Made by a program: the position numbers and the translations under genes
Assembly: GCA_025667525.1 (NCBI GenBank)
Contig: CM046882.1
Coordinates: 498,384,292-498,448,291, forward strand
Length of the DNA stretch: 64,000 nucleotides
Reading direction: 5' to 3'
Source of the DNA: Glebionis coronaria
Taxonomy: Eukaryota; Streptophyta; Magnoliopsida; Asterales; Asteraceae
The notes under the pieces: generated by a model
What the model was told of the DNA's origin: nothing
The model's database searches: none
Seen by the model: only the letters and a program-made list of their open reading frames with translations
Shown: in pieces, positions 1 to 10,500 of the stretch
How the letters are laid out: each line of letters opens with the position of its first letter
Numbering within the stretch: the first letter of the stretch is position 1

Positions 1-240
1 AAACGTAGAAATAAAAAATATAAAAACTTGTTTAAAAGTCGGGGATAAAAATTAAATATAAAGATTCGTCGAGTAGTTAATTAGTATTTTACATGAGCGT
101 TCATTTAGTTTTTTATATATGCGCCCTTTTAGCCTATTAATAATAATGAATGGGCAAAAAGTGTCTCATCTTTTTGAAAAATAGACAAAAAATGTTTATA
201 TTTATAAAATAAACAAGATTTGACAACTCTACTTATATTT
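1..240. repeat. Partial AT-rich dispersed repeat
   Basis: This stretch resembles 30602-30790 when read side by side: both have an ACTTGT-TAAAAGTC block, then an ATTAAATATAAA block, a TCGAGTA block and a TATTAATAATAA-like block in the same order and spacing. At 30446 the second copy is preceded by a TAGAGATGGCAAA start typical of hAT-type non-autonomous elements, so this is probably the inner or right part of the same family cut off by the window edge. No coding potential is seen. Confidence 0.5.
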
Positions 241-596
241 GAGTGAGCAATAAATTATCTATTTTTATAGGTTTCGTACCTATTTGCTAGGCCTAAAACC
301 AATTAACAAACAATTATGTTGGATCAAAGATAATGTGTGTTTGGTTTTTTTTTTGAAGAGATTAGAATTGTATTTGAATTTGATAATGGTTTGAAAGAAA
401 AGTAGAAATTTTTTTACGTATATTATATAATTATTTATATATAAACTAAAATATATAAGTTAATTTCGAAAATATAAAAAAAAATAACAAATAAATGTAT
501 GGTTTGGAAAAATGATAAGATAAAAACTAAAATCCTCATTGCAATCTCTATATCCACTACCATAAAATCTAATTAAAATGTTCTACTACCCACCAA
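241..596. other. AT-rich intergenic sequence
   Basis: I see no gene here. The sequence is AT-rich with short A and T runs and leads into the retroelement copy that follows. A GTGTTTGG motif near 337, like the ends of local MITEs, has no partner that I can find. Confidence 0.5.
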
Positions 597-3500
597 GTGT
601 TTGTGAAAATGTCTCAACCAAAAAACATACATAAAACTCATTATCCTTTTCATTACAAATCCATATCCCGTATTTACTTTCTTGTTTTTTTTTTAATAAC
701 ATCCTCATCTATTTCTTCGGACGGTATTTGGCCGTGCCCGTTTAGGGGCTTTCATTGTTGCCTGGATGGTGAAGTGGGGAATAAAGGGTTTCCTCGTTTG
801 ATTTCTCATCTCAAGAGACTACACCTTTCGTGCAATGAACGTAAAGACGCATTACGCGAGGCTATCTCCATGGACCATATATTATATATGGCTCTTGAGG
901 ATACTTTGAAGGCATTTGGCCAATGGCTTTGTGGGAAGTGTATGGATTTACATGCTGTAAGTCGGGCTTGTCATCACAAAGATGGTGTGGTTCGTCTTTC
1001 TAAAGGGCCCGATGACACGAGTGGTCATATTGTTGGCATTTTGAAGCCTTCTAATAAAGATTCTGAGATAAACGTAACCGAGGGGGTTGCTTTGGATGTT
1101 GAGCTTCTTGATCGTGTTTTTAAATTGCCTATCACTATTGTCAAAAGTATTCCTCATGGTTGTCGTCTGGCTTTTTCTCAGGCTTTTAAAACAGTTCTTT
1201 ACAAGGTGGTTGCCCAACCTGATTCTGTTGCAGCATGGGTCAAGTTGTTACTTTTCCCACGATGTACGTTACAGGTGTATAAGCCCAAAAATATACAAGA
1301 ACGTAGGTCTGGAAATAGGAAATCCTTGCAACAAAGCTATATCTTGAAGTCACTAGCCACATGGGGGGAAGATGACGGTATTGAAACGTTAGTTAAGAGG
1401 ATGTTTGATGGTTCTGGGTCAGGTCCGTTGGACCAGGGTGGAGGTGATTTTATGGAGGAGACAACATCAGTCAATGCCAACATCAAGCAATGTCTGCGCA
1501 AGGTCGCGGATGGGCACTTTACAGCAGCAGTGAAAGTGTTATCCTCTTCCGGTGTAGCTCAATACTGCGTTGATACCATTAAAGCCTTGGAGGCTAAGCA
1601 TCCTTACAAGCCTCCCCTATCCATGCCGAGCAACACATTTTCTGAGCCTCCCCTTGTAGCAGGAATTGATTATGTCTTTGGTTGTATTAAATCATTTCCT
1701 AAAGGTACTTCATGCGGTAGAGATGGTTTAAGGGCTCAACATATCTTAGATGCCTTATGTGGAGAGGGGTCTGCTATCGCCGCAGATCTCTTAAAGGTCA
1801 TCACCTCGGTCGTTAATTTATGGTTAGCGGGGAGGTGTCCGCTAATCTTGGGAGAGTTTGTTGCATCTGCTCCTCTCACACCTCTCCTTAAACCAGATAA
1901 CGGGATTCGACCTATTGCAGTAGGCACTATATGGAGACGTTTGGTTTCCAAGGTTGCTATGAAAGGTGTGGGTAAAGAAATGTCAAAGTACCTTTCTGAT
2001 TTCCAGTTTGGAGTCGGAGTGTCGGGTGGCGCTGAGGCTGTGTTACATAGCGCTAATAGGGTGTTGAGTGAATACCATAATGATGGGTCTCTTGCAATGC
2101 TCACTGTGGACTTCTCAAATGCTTTTAACCTTGTGGATAGATCGGCATTACTCCATGAGGTTAGGGTGAGGTGTCCCTCTATTTCTTTGTGGGTGGATTT
2201 CTTATATGGGCAGGCAGCGAGATTATATATTGGAGACACATATATTAGGTCTGCCACAGGGGTGCAACAAGGTGATCCATTAGGACCTCTTCTTTTCGCT
2301 CTTGTATTACATCCGCTTATACATAATATCAGAGACAACTGTAACCTTCTTCTTCATGCTTGGTATCTTGATGATGGAACCGTTATTGGAGAGTCAGAAG
2401 AGGTTGCCAAGGTGTTAGACATTATAAAGGTGAATGGTCCAGGTTTGGGTCTTGAACTCAATATCAAGAAAACAGAGGTATTTTGGCCCTCATGCAATGG
2501 TGTGAAGCTCCGTGATGGTTTGTTTCCTATGGATATTCGGAGGCCGTCTTCGGGTGTGAAGCTTCTTGGGGGAGCTGTTAGTAGAGATGCCAATTTTATT
2601 AGAGAGATGGCCATGAAGAGAGCCGTGAATGCTGTTGATTTGATGAGTCTTCTTCCACAGTTACATGACCCGCAGAGTGAGCTCCTTTTACTTCGATGAT
2701 GCATGGGTATTTCCAAACTCTTTTTTGGGTTAAGGACCTGCCAACCTGCACACATGGAGGATGCAGCCTTGTTCTTTGACAAGGGTTTGCGCGGGTCAAT
2801 CGAGAACATAGTGGTTTGTGGAGGGCCCTTCTTTGGAGACTTACAGTGGCGACTTGCCTCTTTACCCATTCGTCTTGGTGGTTTGGGTTTGTACTCGGCA
2901 AAAGAGGCCTCCTCATATGCTTTTGTGGCCTCGAGGGCCCAATCTTGGGTGTTACAAGACCACATCTTACGTGATAGTGGTATATGTGGTAGGGATGATG
3001 ATTATGCTTCTGCTTTAGCTTGCCTACGTGATACGATTCCAAGCTTTGATTCTAGTTGTTTCACTAATAAGGATACCGCCCCTTCTAAAACCCAACAAAC
3101 ATTGGCGACTACCATTTTTAGTGAAATAGTCAAGGATATGGAGGTCCACTTTGACATGACTTTGAGGCAGAAAGCAGTTTTTGAGTGTTTACGCGCATCA
3201 CATGCTCAGGATTTCCTACTAGCTATCCCTATAAACGGGCTCGGTCAACATATGTCACCAGTGGAATACCGTTCTATTCTTAAGTATCGCCTCATGATCC
3301 CATTATTTTCGGCTGATACAATATGCCCTGTTTGTCGCTAGGCATGTTTGGATTCTTTTGGGGAACATGCGGTTCATTGTAAAGAGCTCTCGGGCTTCAA
3401 GTATCGACATGATATGGTTAGGGACGTTCATTTTGACATATGTAGGCGTGCTGGCATCTCCGCCAAGAAAGAAGCACCTGTGAACTTCTTGACTGACCCG

Positions 3501-3899
3501 TTAGATGGAAGATCCACACTCAGACCGGCGGATATTTTGGTTTTTGGATGGGCTGGAGGAAAACATGCGTGTGTTGATCTGACTGGGGTTTCTCCTCTAG
3601 TGGGGTTGGGTAGCCGTTTTACAGCGGGTCAGGCTGCTTTGAAAGCCGCCTCATGCAAAGTGACAAAACACGAAAAATCATGCATTGAAAATCAACACGT
3701 GTTTATTCCTTTTGCATTTGATACCTTCGGTTTCCTTGCACCTGAAGCGGTGGAGCTTCTGAAGAGAATTCAGCGCGTTATGAATAGCAATGTTATGACA
3801 CCTAAATCCACAGATGTGATTTTTCATAGAATTAGTTTCGCTATTCAAAAAGGGCTTGCGGCGCAGCTTGTTGCTCGCTTGCCTTCTACAGCTGTGTAA
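597..3899 (+). pseudogene. Non-LTR retrotransposon ORF with N-terminal zinc finger, RT, CCHC knuckle and C-terminal endonuclease-like domain
   Basis: One frame runs through about 1,100 codons and is broken only by TGA at 2697-2699 and TAG at 3339-3341, with no frameshift. The first ~43 residues look non-coding, so the true start is uncertain. Seen in order: a zinc-finger-like C47/C54-H71-H76 motif; RT motifs GIRPIAVG (~436), LTVDFSNAFN (~502, catalytic D), QGDPLGPLLF (~558) and YLDD (~589); a knuckle CPVC...GEHAVHC (~909); then RPADILVFGW (~974) and CVDLTGVSP (~990), which fit a PD-(D/E)XK-like restriction-type nuclease. Known: R2-like LINEs have this order, whereas most plant LINEs carry an N-terminal APE endonuclease, absent here. 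An A-rich tail follows. Inference: a retroposed, recently inactivated copy. Each stop could be one C-to-T change (CGA to TGA, CAG to TAG). The clade is not certain. Confidence 0.75.
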
Positions 3900-3970
3900 T
3901 TAAATCTGATACAATGAAAAATATGTGAGAAATTCATAAAGTATGAGATACTTAAGGTGGATTAGTCTTG

Positions 3971-4030
3971 AAAAAAAAAATAAAAAAAATAAAAAAAAAA
4001 TAAAAAAAAAAATAAAAAAAATAAAAAAAA
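3971..4030 (+). repeat. A-rich (A7-11 T)n tail
   Basis: Runs of seven to eleven A separated by single T begin 72 bases after the retroelement reading frame ends. The position and strand fit the 3-prime tail produced by target-primed reverse transcription, marking the end of the preceding non-LTR element. I could not identify an unambiguous target-site duplication. Confidence 0.65.
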
Positions 4031-4427
4031 TTCTAACTGGTTAATTTCATTATAACCCAATAATTCATTAACAAGGCTTCCTAAAAACCTGCTCCCTCTT
4101 TTTTTTTCTTTTTTTTTATCGTCTGCTCCCTCATTGAGTGAGCCAAAATACCCCATGATTATATATAAATATAATCAATTAGCGATTGGTTTACAGAGTT
4201 TTTAGAGCTTTTTAATTTATTGTAATAACACTTTTTTTATAAATCCTGAGTATCTTTTAGTAGAATATTCTTTATTCTTAAGAAAAACATTAATTAAGTA
4301 TACTCCACATAAGCAAGGTCAACAATTGTCTTACTATTCAAAAGGCAAACCAGGTATGTTCCAAAAAAAAAAAAAAAACCCAGGTGAAAATTGTAACTAG
4401 AATGCATTTCTAGCTAATCGTCTTGTT

Positions 4428-4598
4428 CAGGGTGGACCTAGGAGGGTTTTCGGGTTCACGGAATTCCAATGGCAATTTGTTACGTAATATAAATTTTTAC
4501 TAAAAATTTCGATTTATTTAAAATGAACCCGATGCTAAATATATATGTTATGTAAAAGAAATATGCACTTGATGATTTAGTGTTTTAGGTCCGCCCTG
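4428..4598. mobile_element. hAT-type MITE (171 bp) with 8-bp TSD
   Basis: The ends form a 12-bp terminal inverted repeat, CAGGGTGGACCT on the left and CAGGGCGGACCT read inward from the right, with one mismatch. Directly outside are identical octamers GTCTTGTT at 4420-4427 and 4599-4606. CAGGG termini and 8-bp duplications are the hallmark of hAT transposons. The interior is AT-rich with no coding capacity, so this is a miniature non-autonomous copy. Confidence 0.85.
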
Positions 4599-4648
4599 GT
4601 CTTGTTGTACAGAAAGATATATCCACCTACAAAAACAATTACCTATGA

Positions 4649-4783
4649 AGGGGCGGAGTTAGGGGTTTGATAAAAATCTTGATTTTGTCAAAACGAATCC
4701 GGTCAAAAATTATGTGTTATATAAATATTTGTATTTAAAATTTTGTGCATGTGATGATTTTATGCTCCGGATCTGTACCTCAC
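4649..4783. mobile_element. Degraded relative of the preceding hAT MITE
   Basis: The interior follows the same order as 4428-4598: a TAAAAAT block, a GAT-TT--TAAAA/CGAA-CC-G block, ATATGTTATGT versus ATGTGTTATATA, and a near-identical GCAYKTGATGATTTWRTG stretch. It starts with GGGGCGGAGTT and ends with GCTCCGGATC, a weak inverted repeat. I cannot define clean target-site duplications, so the ends are approximate. Confidence 0.5.
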
Positions 4784-4785
4784 CC

Positions 4786-5555
4786 GATGCATTAGTCTCC
4801 GAAAATTAAGTTTCTGCAGTGATAGATCGCAAGTTCGCAACTCTCCTTGTTCATGTATTATCGACAACATTTTTTTATGGCGTTGTGTGTTTATACTTTC
4901 AATAATTATTATGAAATAACATTTTTTATAGTGTTAGATCTTCCTTAAGATGAATAATATTTCACATGACAGTAGTGTAACAAATTCTCAGCATCCTCAA
5001 AGAACTACGGGTAAATCGCAAAGTTGACAAGAAAATTTTCTCAGTAACAGTCCCAAGTAAAACACAAACATGGAAACACACATGTATCACAAGACGCGTA
5101 GTCCATATGCTTTTCTCTCATCATGGTTGAAGTACTTTACATTCTTGCTCTCATACGAACGGTACTAATGATTCTTCGAAAAACATAACTCACTGACAAC
5201 AAAAATGTGTCTATCAAGTTCAAACATGAAGATTCACAGTACTAAATGCTAGACAGTATGTGAAGCTGGTCCTTCAATAATCTTACTGATGAAGCATTGT
5301 CGCCATCGCGTTTTGGCTTCTAGATTTAATGTACAAACCAGTTCAGGGACCAAATTACTGATTCAATTCAAACATTTATGAATCTCAGATGAGACAAAAA
5401 TATACAACAATCTTACAAGAATGAGACATACAATGAATCTAGCTAAACAAAGTTTTTAGCTTATTTGTGTCATGATTCAGATGTATTACAGTATTAATTA
5501 ACTTATTCTCATTAAAAATATATAAGTAACTTACTAGTTAAAGTACTTAATATGA
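4786..5555. other. Intergenic / 3-prime flank of the DUF1685-like gene
   Basis: No reading frame or repeat that I can support is visible. The part nearest 5555 should contain the 3-prime untranslated region of the minus-strand gene that ends at 5556, but no poly(A) signal stands out enough to name. Confidence 0.4.
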
Positions 5556-6477
5556 TCATGAACACTCTTGGCGCACGTTGGAAGCAACAGCTCTAGCCCA
5601 AAACTTGAGATGTGCTTTCATATCTTCTGATAAATTCTTTTCTGCTAATCCTCCTGGAATCAACGGCGCTCCGCCAGTTTTGTTCTTTGTGCTTTTGCTT
5701 TTGCTTCTGTTTCTGTCCATCTTTCTCACATCATTAATCTTTTCTTGATATGACTCAGGTGTCGTTTGCATGTTTTCCGTCACTGCCTGCAAAACAAAAC
5801 TCTAGTTATGCCTATAAATCTTAATATACGATACAAATGTACAATCTTATGCACGAGTATGTAATATGGACTGTTATACGTACCTTGGATGTTGGTTTAG
5901 GTGGAGTTGATGTATGTGAAGAGTTCATGGATGCTTGCCTTATCAGTCTACCTAAACTAAACTCACGTTCTTGATCTTCTTCATCTTCTAGATCGCTTAA
6001 AGAAGTTGACGACTTGGAGAATGTTCGTGTCAAATCTTGACTTGGCTCTTTTGTTAGGAAAGATTTTGGTTCTGTTGAGTGTGGCAAAGATGGTCTCCTT
6101 GTTAGACTAGGAGGAGCAACGGGTGGTTGCTTTCTTGAAGAACAGTGTGAGCTTTTACGCTCATTCTTCATGATGGCTTTTTCTTGATCGTTAGGACTTG
6201 GGTTAGGATTTTCCATAAGAAATGTTGGCAAAGATGGTGTTCGGGTTAGACTTGGAGTGATAGGAGGTTGCTTTCTTGATTTAAAGCCTGAGATTTTGTC
6301 CTCATTCTTGAGAACGTGTTCTTGAGTTGAGCGTAAGGGAGGGTGAGGATAAGATTTAATAGGAGAACAAGAACTAGAAGCAAGATCAGAATAGCATCTT
6401 GATATACTTCTTGGTTTAGTATCAAGCAAGTTTCCAAAGAACCAACTATCTTCCAACAGATCACTAGCTTCTTCCAT
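5556..6477 (-). CDS. Plant protein of unknown function, DUF1685-like (two exons, 274 aa)
   Basis: Exon 1 runs 6477 to 5884 (198 codons) and exon 2 runs 5786 to 5556 (76 codons plus stop), joined in phase 0. The donor is AAG|GTACGT and the acceptor TTTTGTTTTGCAG|GCAGTG. The chosen start gives MEEASDLLEDSWFFGNLL; an upstream in-frame ATG at 6600 would add 41 residues unlike the rest. The middle is Ser/Pro/Lys-rich with two SLTRxPSLP repeats and an acidic DLEDEEDQERE patch. The C-terminus KAHLKFWARAVASNVRQ closely resembles the conserved end of plant DUF1685 proteins (known: a family of unknown function); the central LKG-DLGF block of that family is missing or replaced. No signal peptide or membrane segment. 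It looks intact. The family call is moderate; function cannot be inferred. Confidence 0.72.
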
Positions 6478-6979
6478 ACCTTCAAACGCACAAAATTGAC
6501 CAATCTTTATGAATAATGATCTGAAACGAAACTTATGTTTCAATGCTGGAATAAGCTGTCCATATAGATGGTTATGATTGGAGAACTGAGTGAGATACAC
6601 TCATGTGGCTTTGAGATTGATTCGAATTTAAACAAATGCTTCTGAATCTGTCAAGACCCGCCTTTTTTTAATACAAATAAGCGCGCAAAGAACGTAAGAC
6701 CAAAAGCGACATTAGTTTTGTTTACAAGTATACATGACAATGTGCATGAATATATATGGAAGAGTGATTGTTTATTAACTGATTGGAGGTTGGGAGATGA
6801 ATATGAAAATGTATAATGCCAGCATCTACCCATGTGCAGGTTCTTTGTTTATGGTCTACTATAGTACCACAATCATATTAAGATATGAAAATAAGACTTC
6901 CTTCATATGGGTCTCTCCCATTCTCATAAATAGCTTTTTGTCACCATTTGCATTATTCAATGGCGTTATGGATACTTGA
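6478..6979. promoter_or_regulatory. Upstream region of the DUF1685-like gene
   Basis: This 500-bp stretch lies upstream of the minus-strand gene and downstream of a MITE-like element. It should contain the promoter and 5-prime untranslated region. I see no strong TATA box or recognisable motif cluster, and short open frames here lack any family resemblance. Confidence 0.35.
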
Positions 6980-6980
6980 G

Positions 6981-7145
6981 GAGTGTTTGGATAAACTTAT
7001 TTCAAAGCTTGCCGACTATTTCACGACGCAATGATCTCAAGAGAGCTATTGGGGCGCGCTTATTGGCTTATTTAGGAGGAATTTTCTCTGCGCTTATTAT
7101 ATTTTTTACAGAGTTGTTTCAAATAGGCTAACCCAAACACGCCTT
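6981..7145. mobile_element. MITE-like element with GTGTTTGG ends
   Basis: The left end reads GAGTGTTTGGATAA and the right end, read inward on the other strand, GGCGTGTTTGGGTTA, giving an imperfect inverted repeat about 165 bp apart. The interior includes short AT-rich and CTTATT stretches typical of MITEs. Possible flanking duplication CTTGAG/CTTAGAG is imperfect, so the boundaries are approximate. Confidence 0.5.
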
Positions 7146-7518
7146 AGAGAGTTAACATGACTACAAAACCCACACATCGTCTAATGTTCAGGAAGAGAGT
7201 ATTGTGATCTAATCCGGACATGAATATTACAGCTGGTTTAAGAATCTTCACTGTGCATAACCTTGTTAGACATTTTAGACAAACGACATATACTAAGAAA
7301 GCCGGTTAGATAAAGGCACTCTATAGATGTCTTAAAATGCAGTTAAATAGGTCCAAAAAAGAGTCTTGGAACTTTGTTACAATCAATCCAAAATTGTGTT
7401 CTCGCAACAAAAGTACCCCACTAGAACATTTTAAAAGAGCCAAACATTTATACATCCAAACAACTATAGTCAAAGATTAACGGCCTACGAGTCATGTGAT
7501 TGCATAATACGTTGTTTC
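7146..7518. other. 3-prime flank of MMS21
   Basis: This is presumably the 3-prime untranslated region and downstream sequence of the minus-strand MMS21 gene. No other gene or repeat is evident. Confidence 0.4.
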
Positions 7519-10500
7519 TTAATCTTCATCTTCATCTGAATCCAATGTGAAATCTTCTACGACATTTGGTCGTTCAGTTTGCTCAGCCATAGTGCGATAT
7601 TCCGCAATTTCAATCATTAACAAGGGGTCACATACCACTTTTTCTGCAAGAAGGATTTTAGGACATGCTGAAAAACGAGAGAAAATGGTCAGGAATGGAG
7701 GAAAATCTTAAATGTTAGTATAAATTATTAACAAGGTTTAAAATAAATGTACCTGCCACTGGACATACAGGCTGGCCATGTTTAGACCTTATGTATTGCA
7801 CGATAACTGCCTTCTCGTATATATGCTTGCAGTCAATACTGTAAGATCATACCATAATGAGATCGATATAACAAACATAAAGCTAGAAATTTTAAGATGT
7901 TTTCATTTTTATCCTATATCATTTGAGATGAATGAAATGCAGATATGATTGTGGGTAAAATGTATCCATCACATTAGATGCTAAAATACGTCTGCAAATA
8001 TATAACTAACCACTATATGATCAAATAATAGACAGCTTCTGATCTAACCAGCAACTAAAGAAAGTGTGAATGTATGAGCATGAGCACCAACAATTTGTAA
8101 AATAACAAATTAAGCTGCAGAAGATCTTGGCAGTGTTTAAGATGAAGGCGAAATCTATCTGGAGCAAACGAAATCTTAAACTAGATAAAATGACTGCGCA
8201 GAGTAGCTGGTCAAAACGACTGCGCAGGGTAGCTGGTCAAAACGACTGCGATGACACAAAATTCTTTTTAGTTTGGGCCGGGTTAATCCACATACCACTT
8301 TCACCGTTTTAAAGCAGATAAAATGGGTGGGCGCGGGCGTAGTGGGTAGCGGGTCAAAACAAGTTCGGATGACAACAAATTATTTTCAGTTCGGCTGTTT
8401 GATCCACATGCACCTTTTCCCCTTTTTTTCAGAAGAATCATAAATGCTAAAAACATAAATGTATAATCTAAATTAGGTTATATGCGTAAGAAAAGACTTC
8501 GAAATTTTGTTATTTGATCCTTTGACATAATACTCAAACCAAATGGGCCTATTCGTAAGTAACTGTATTGGCACCTCTACTCTAGACAAGGTTGTGCACT
8601 TGTGCCCATGAGATGTAAACATGGTTTTAAAATGCTGCTTTGCAGAATCAAAGTATGTTGTATCTACCGGATAACACATACCGAGTGGCGTACTATATAT
8701 AACACTTATAACTAAAACCCAAAAAAAAATTGCTTGTGGTATTAGAACGACACAGAAATTGAGCTTATATGTGATACTTGATTAAAAGGCTTGTATATGT
8801 GTTACTCTTTACTTGCATTATGTATGCAAACACAAAATTAACTGCTGAAAGCACATCACGAGTATAATAAATAATACTAGAAGTAAATAAAATGGAAGAG
8901 ATCAAACCTGCGAACAGGTTCTGAGAGTTCAGTGACAGGTTTTCCACTTAGCGGACAAGTATTATTCAAAAGGATGTTTTGTGTACTGGTCATTACAATA
9001 TCTTCCTGTTCTTCACCAGGCATCGGTTGTCCAGAATTATGCACATTCTGTAACAAAGGAAACGAGTCAAACAACAACTTAGCATTAAAAAACTTCAACA
9101 TACTGAAAAAAGAAGACCCGGAAATTATGTTTTCTTTAAGATTGGGCCAATTCGGTTATTTGTTCACTTAACTTCGTGCTTCAGTGCCCTTTTTTTTCCA
9201 GATGAGGTGTACCAAACTAGTCTATCTTGATAAAGGATAATAATCAAACTAATTAATTTCAGAAAAGTAAAATTACCAATATAACCCATTTCAAAAGAAG
9301 TGTAGCTACTAGGTCGGTGCGAAAACAAACCACCAACCTACGTATGCTGCCATACTATAACATTAGATCCCAAGAAAAAGATACCTTGATACATGACTTG
9401 CAACTTAGACAGCAATAACTAAATTTATACCAAAAGTCAAATGCATCAATTAATCATGTAACAAGACCAATCAGGGCCCGGGTACATGGATTAAAACTTC
9501 ATACAGCACAATTTAAAACATCTTTAGCTCTTGACATAATACATACGATTTCCCAAAATGCGCTTAGACTAAGAAATTCAAAAAAGTGTTAAAGCCTTAA
9601 AGGTACAGACACTTTACCCATATAGCTTCTCTGAATTGGCGTAATAACTGATTAACTTGTGAAGAAGCTGGTGAACGGCGTTTTGTTTTTGCCATCTCAT
9701 TGTCTATCAGTTTCTTGAAGTCAGTCGGCTGCAATTTAAGTTAATCAGCAAAATTTGTACTAAATATAATAAACAAAATCCAACCACAAAGCAGCAGATA
9801 TTTAGAACTAAGAAGCGAGTAAATAAACTGCAAATGGGTAAAAATGACCAAGTCCCAAATACCTGTTGCGTCGGCTGATAGGTGTTTCCAACAGAATCAA
9901 TTGCAGAAGACAGATTAGCACATTCCTCATAAGACTTTAGTAATTCGATAAACTCAGCTTCAAGCTCCTTCACCTGTAATCGTGTCACATCTAGGTACTA
10001 TTTAACTTTCCTATATAGCAAGATGTTATATTATTGTATTCGCAAATTACGTGGTAGTTGCACAAAAATGTAACAAACTTTCACAAATTTGACATTGTAT
10101 ACGATACATTTTTTAACCATTGTATGCAAGTAATGTAACATCTTTAACTTACATATACATGCAACTATATGTGATCATATAACATGATAACAAATGGTGT
10201 ATGTCAAGGGGTGTTTGCGATTGCTTATTATAATCACTAATTTGTTTTAAAGTAATAATAAAATGTAAAAAAATATAAAAAGGAAATTTTGCTTGCAAAT
10301 GATCAGATTGGCAGTTTGAATAAGCTACCTTCAAACATGCTGAATATTGCTGATGTAATGAACCAAAAACATAATACACAAATAAACAGTTTTAGAGGCT
10401 TAGGGAGTGTTTGGGATTACTTATCTGAAGTGTTTATCTGGTTACTGCAAGTCTGCAGCTTCTAAAGCTAGTGTCAAGACAGTTTTCAGTGTATGGATGT

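Noticed and set aside
597..720. The ATG-proximal residues of the RLE-like ORF as the true protein start
   Set aside because: The first ~43 residues are AT-derived low-complexity sequence; similarity to the family starts at about 720, so the real start or a 5-prime truncation lies nearby.
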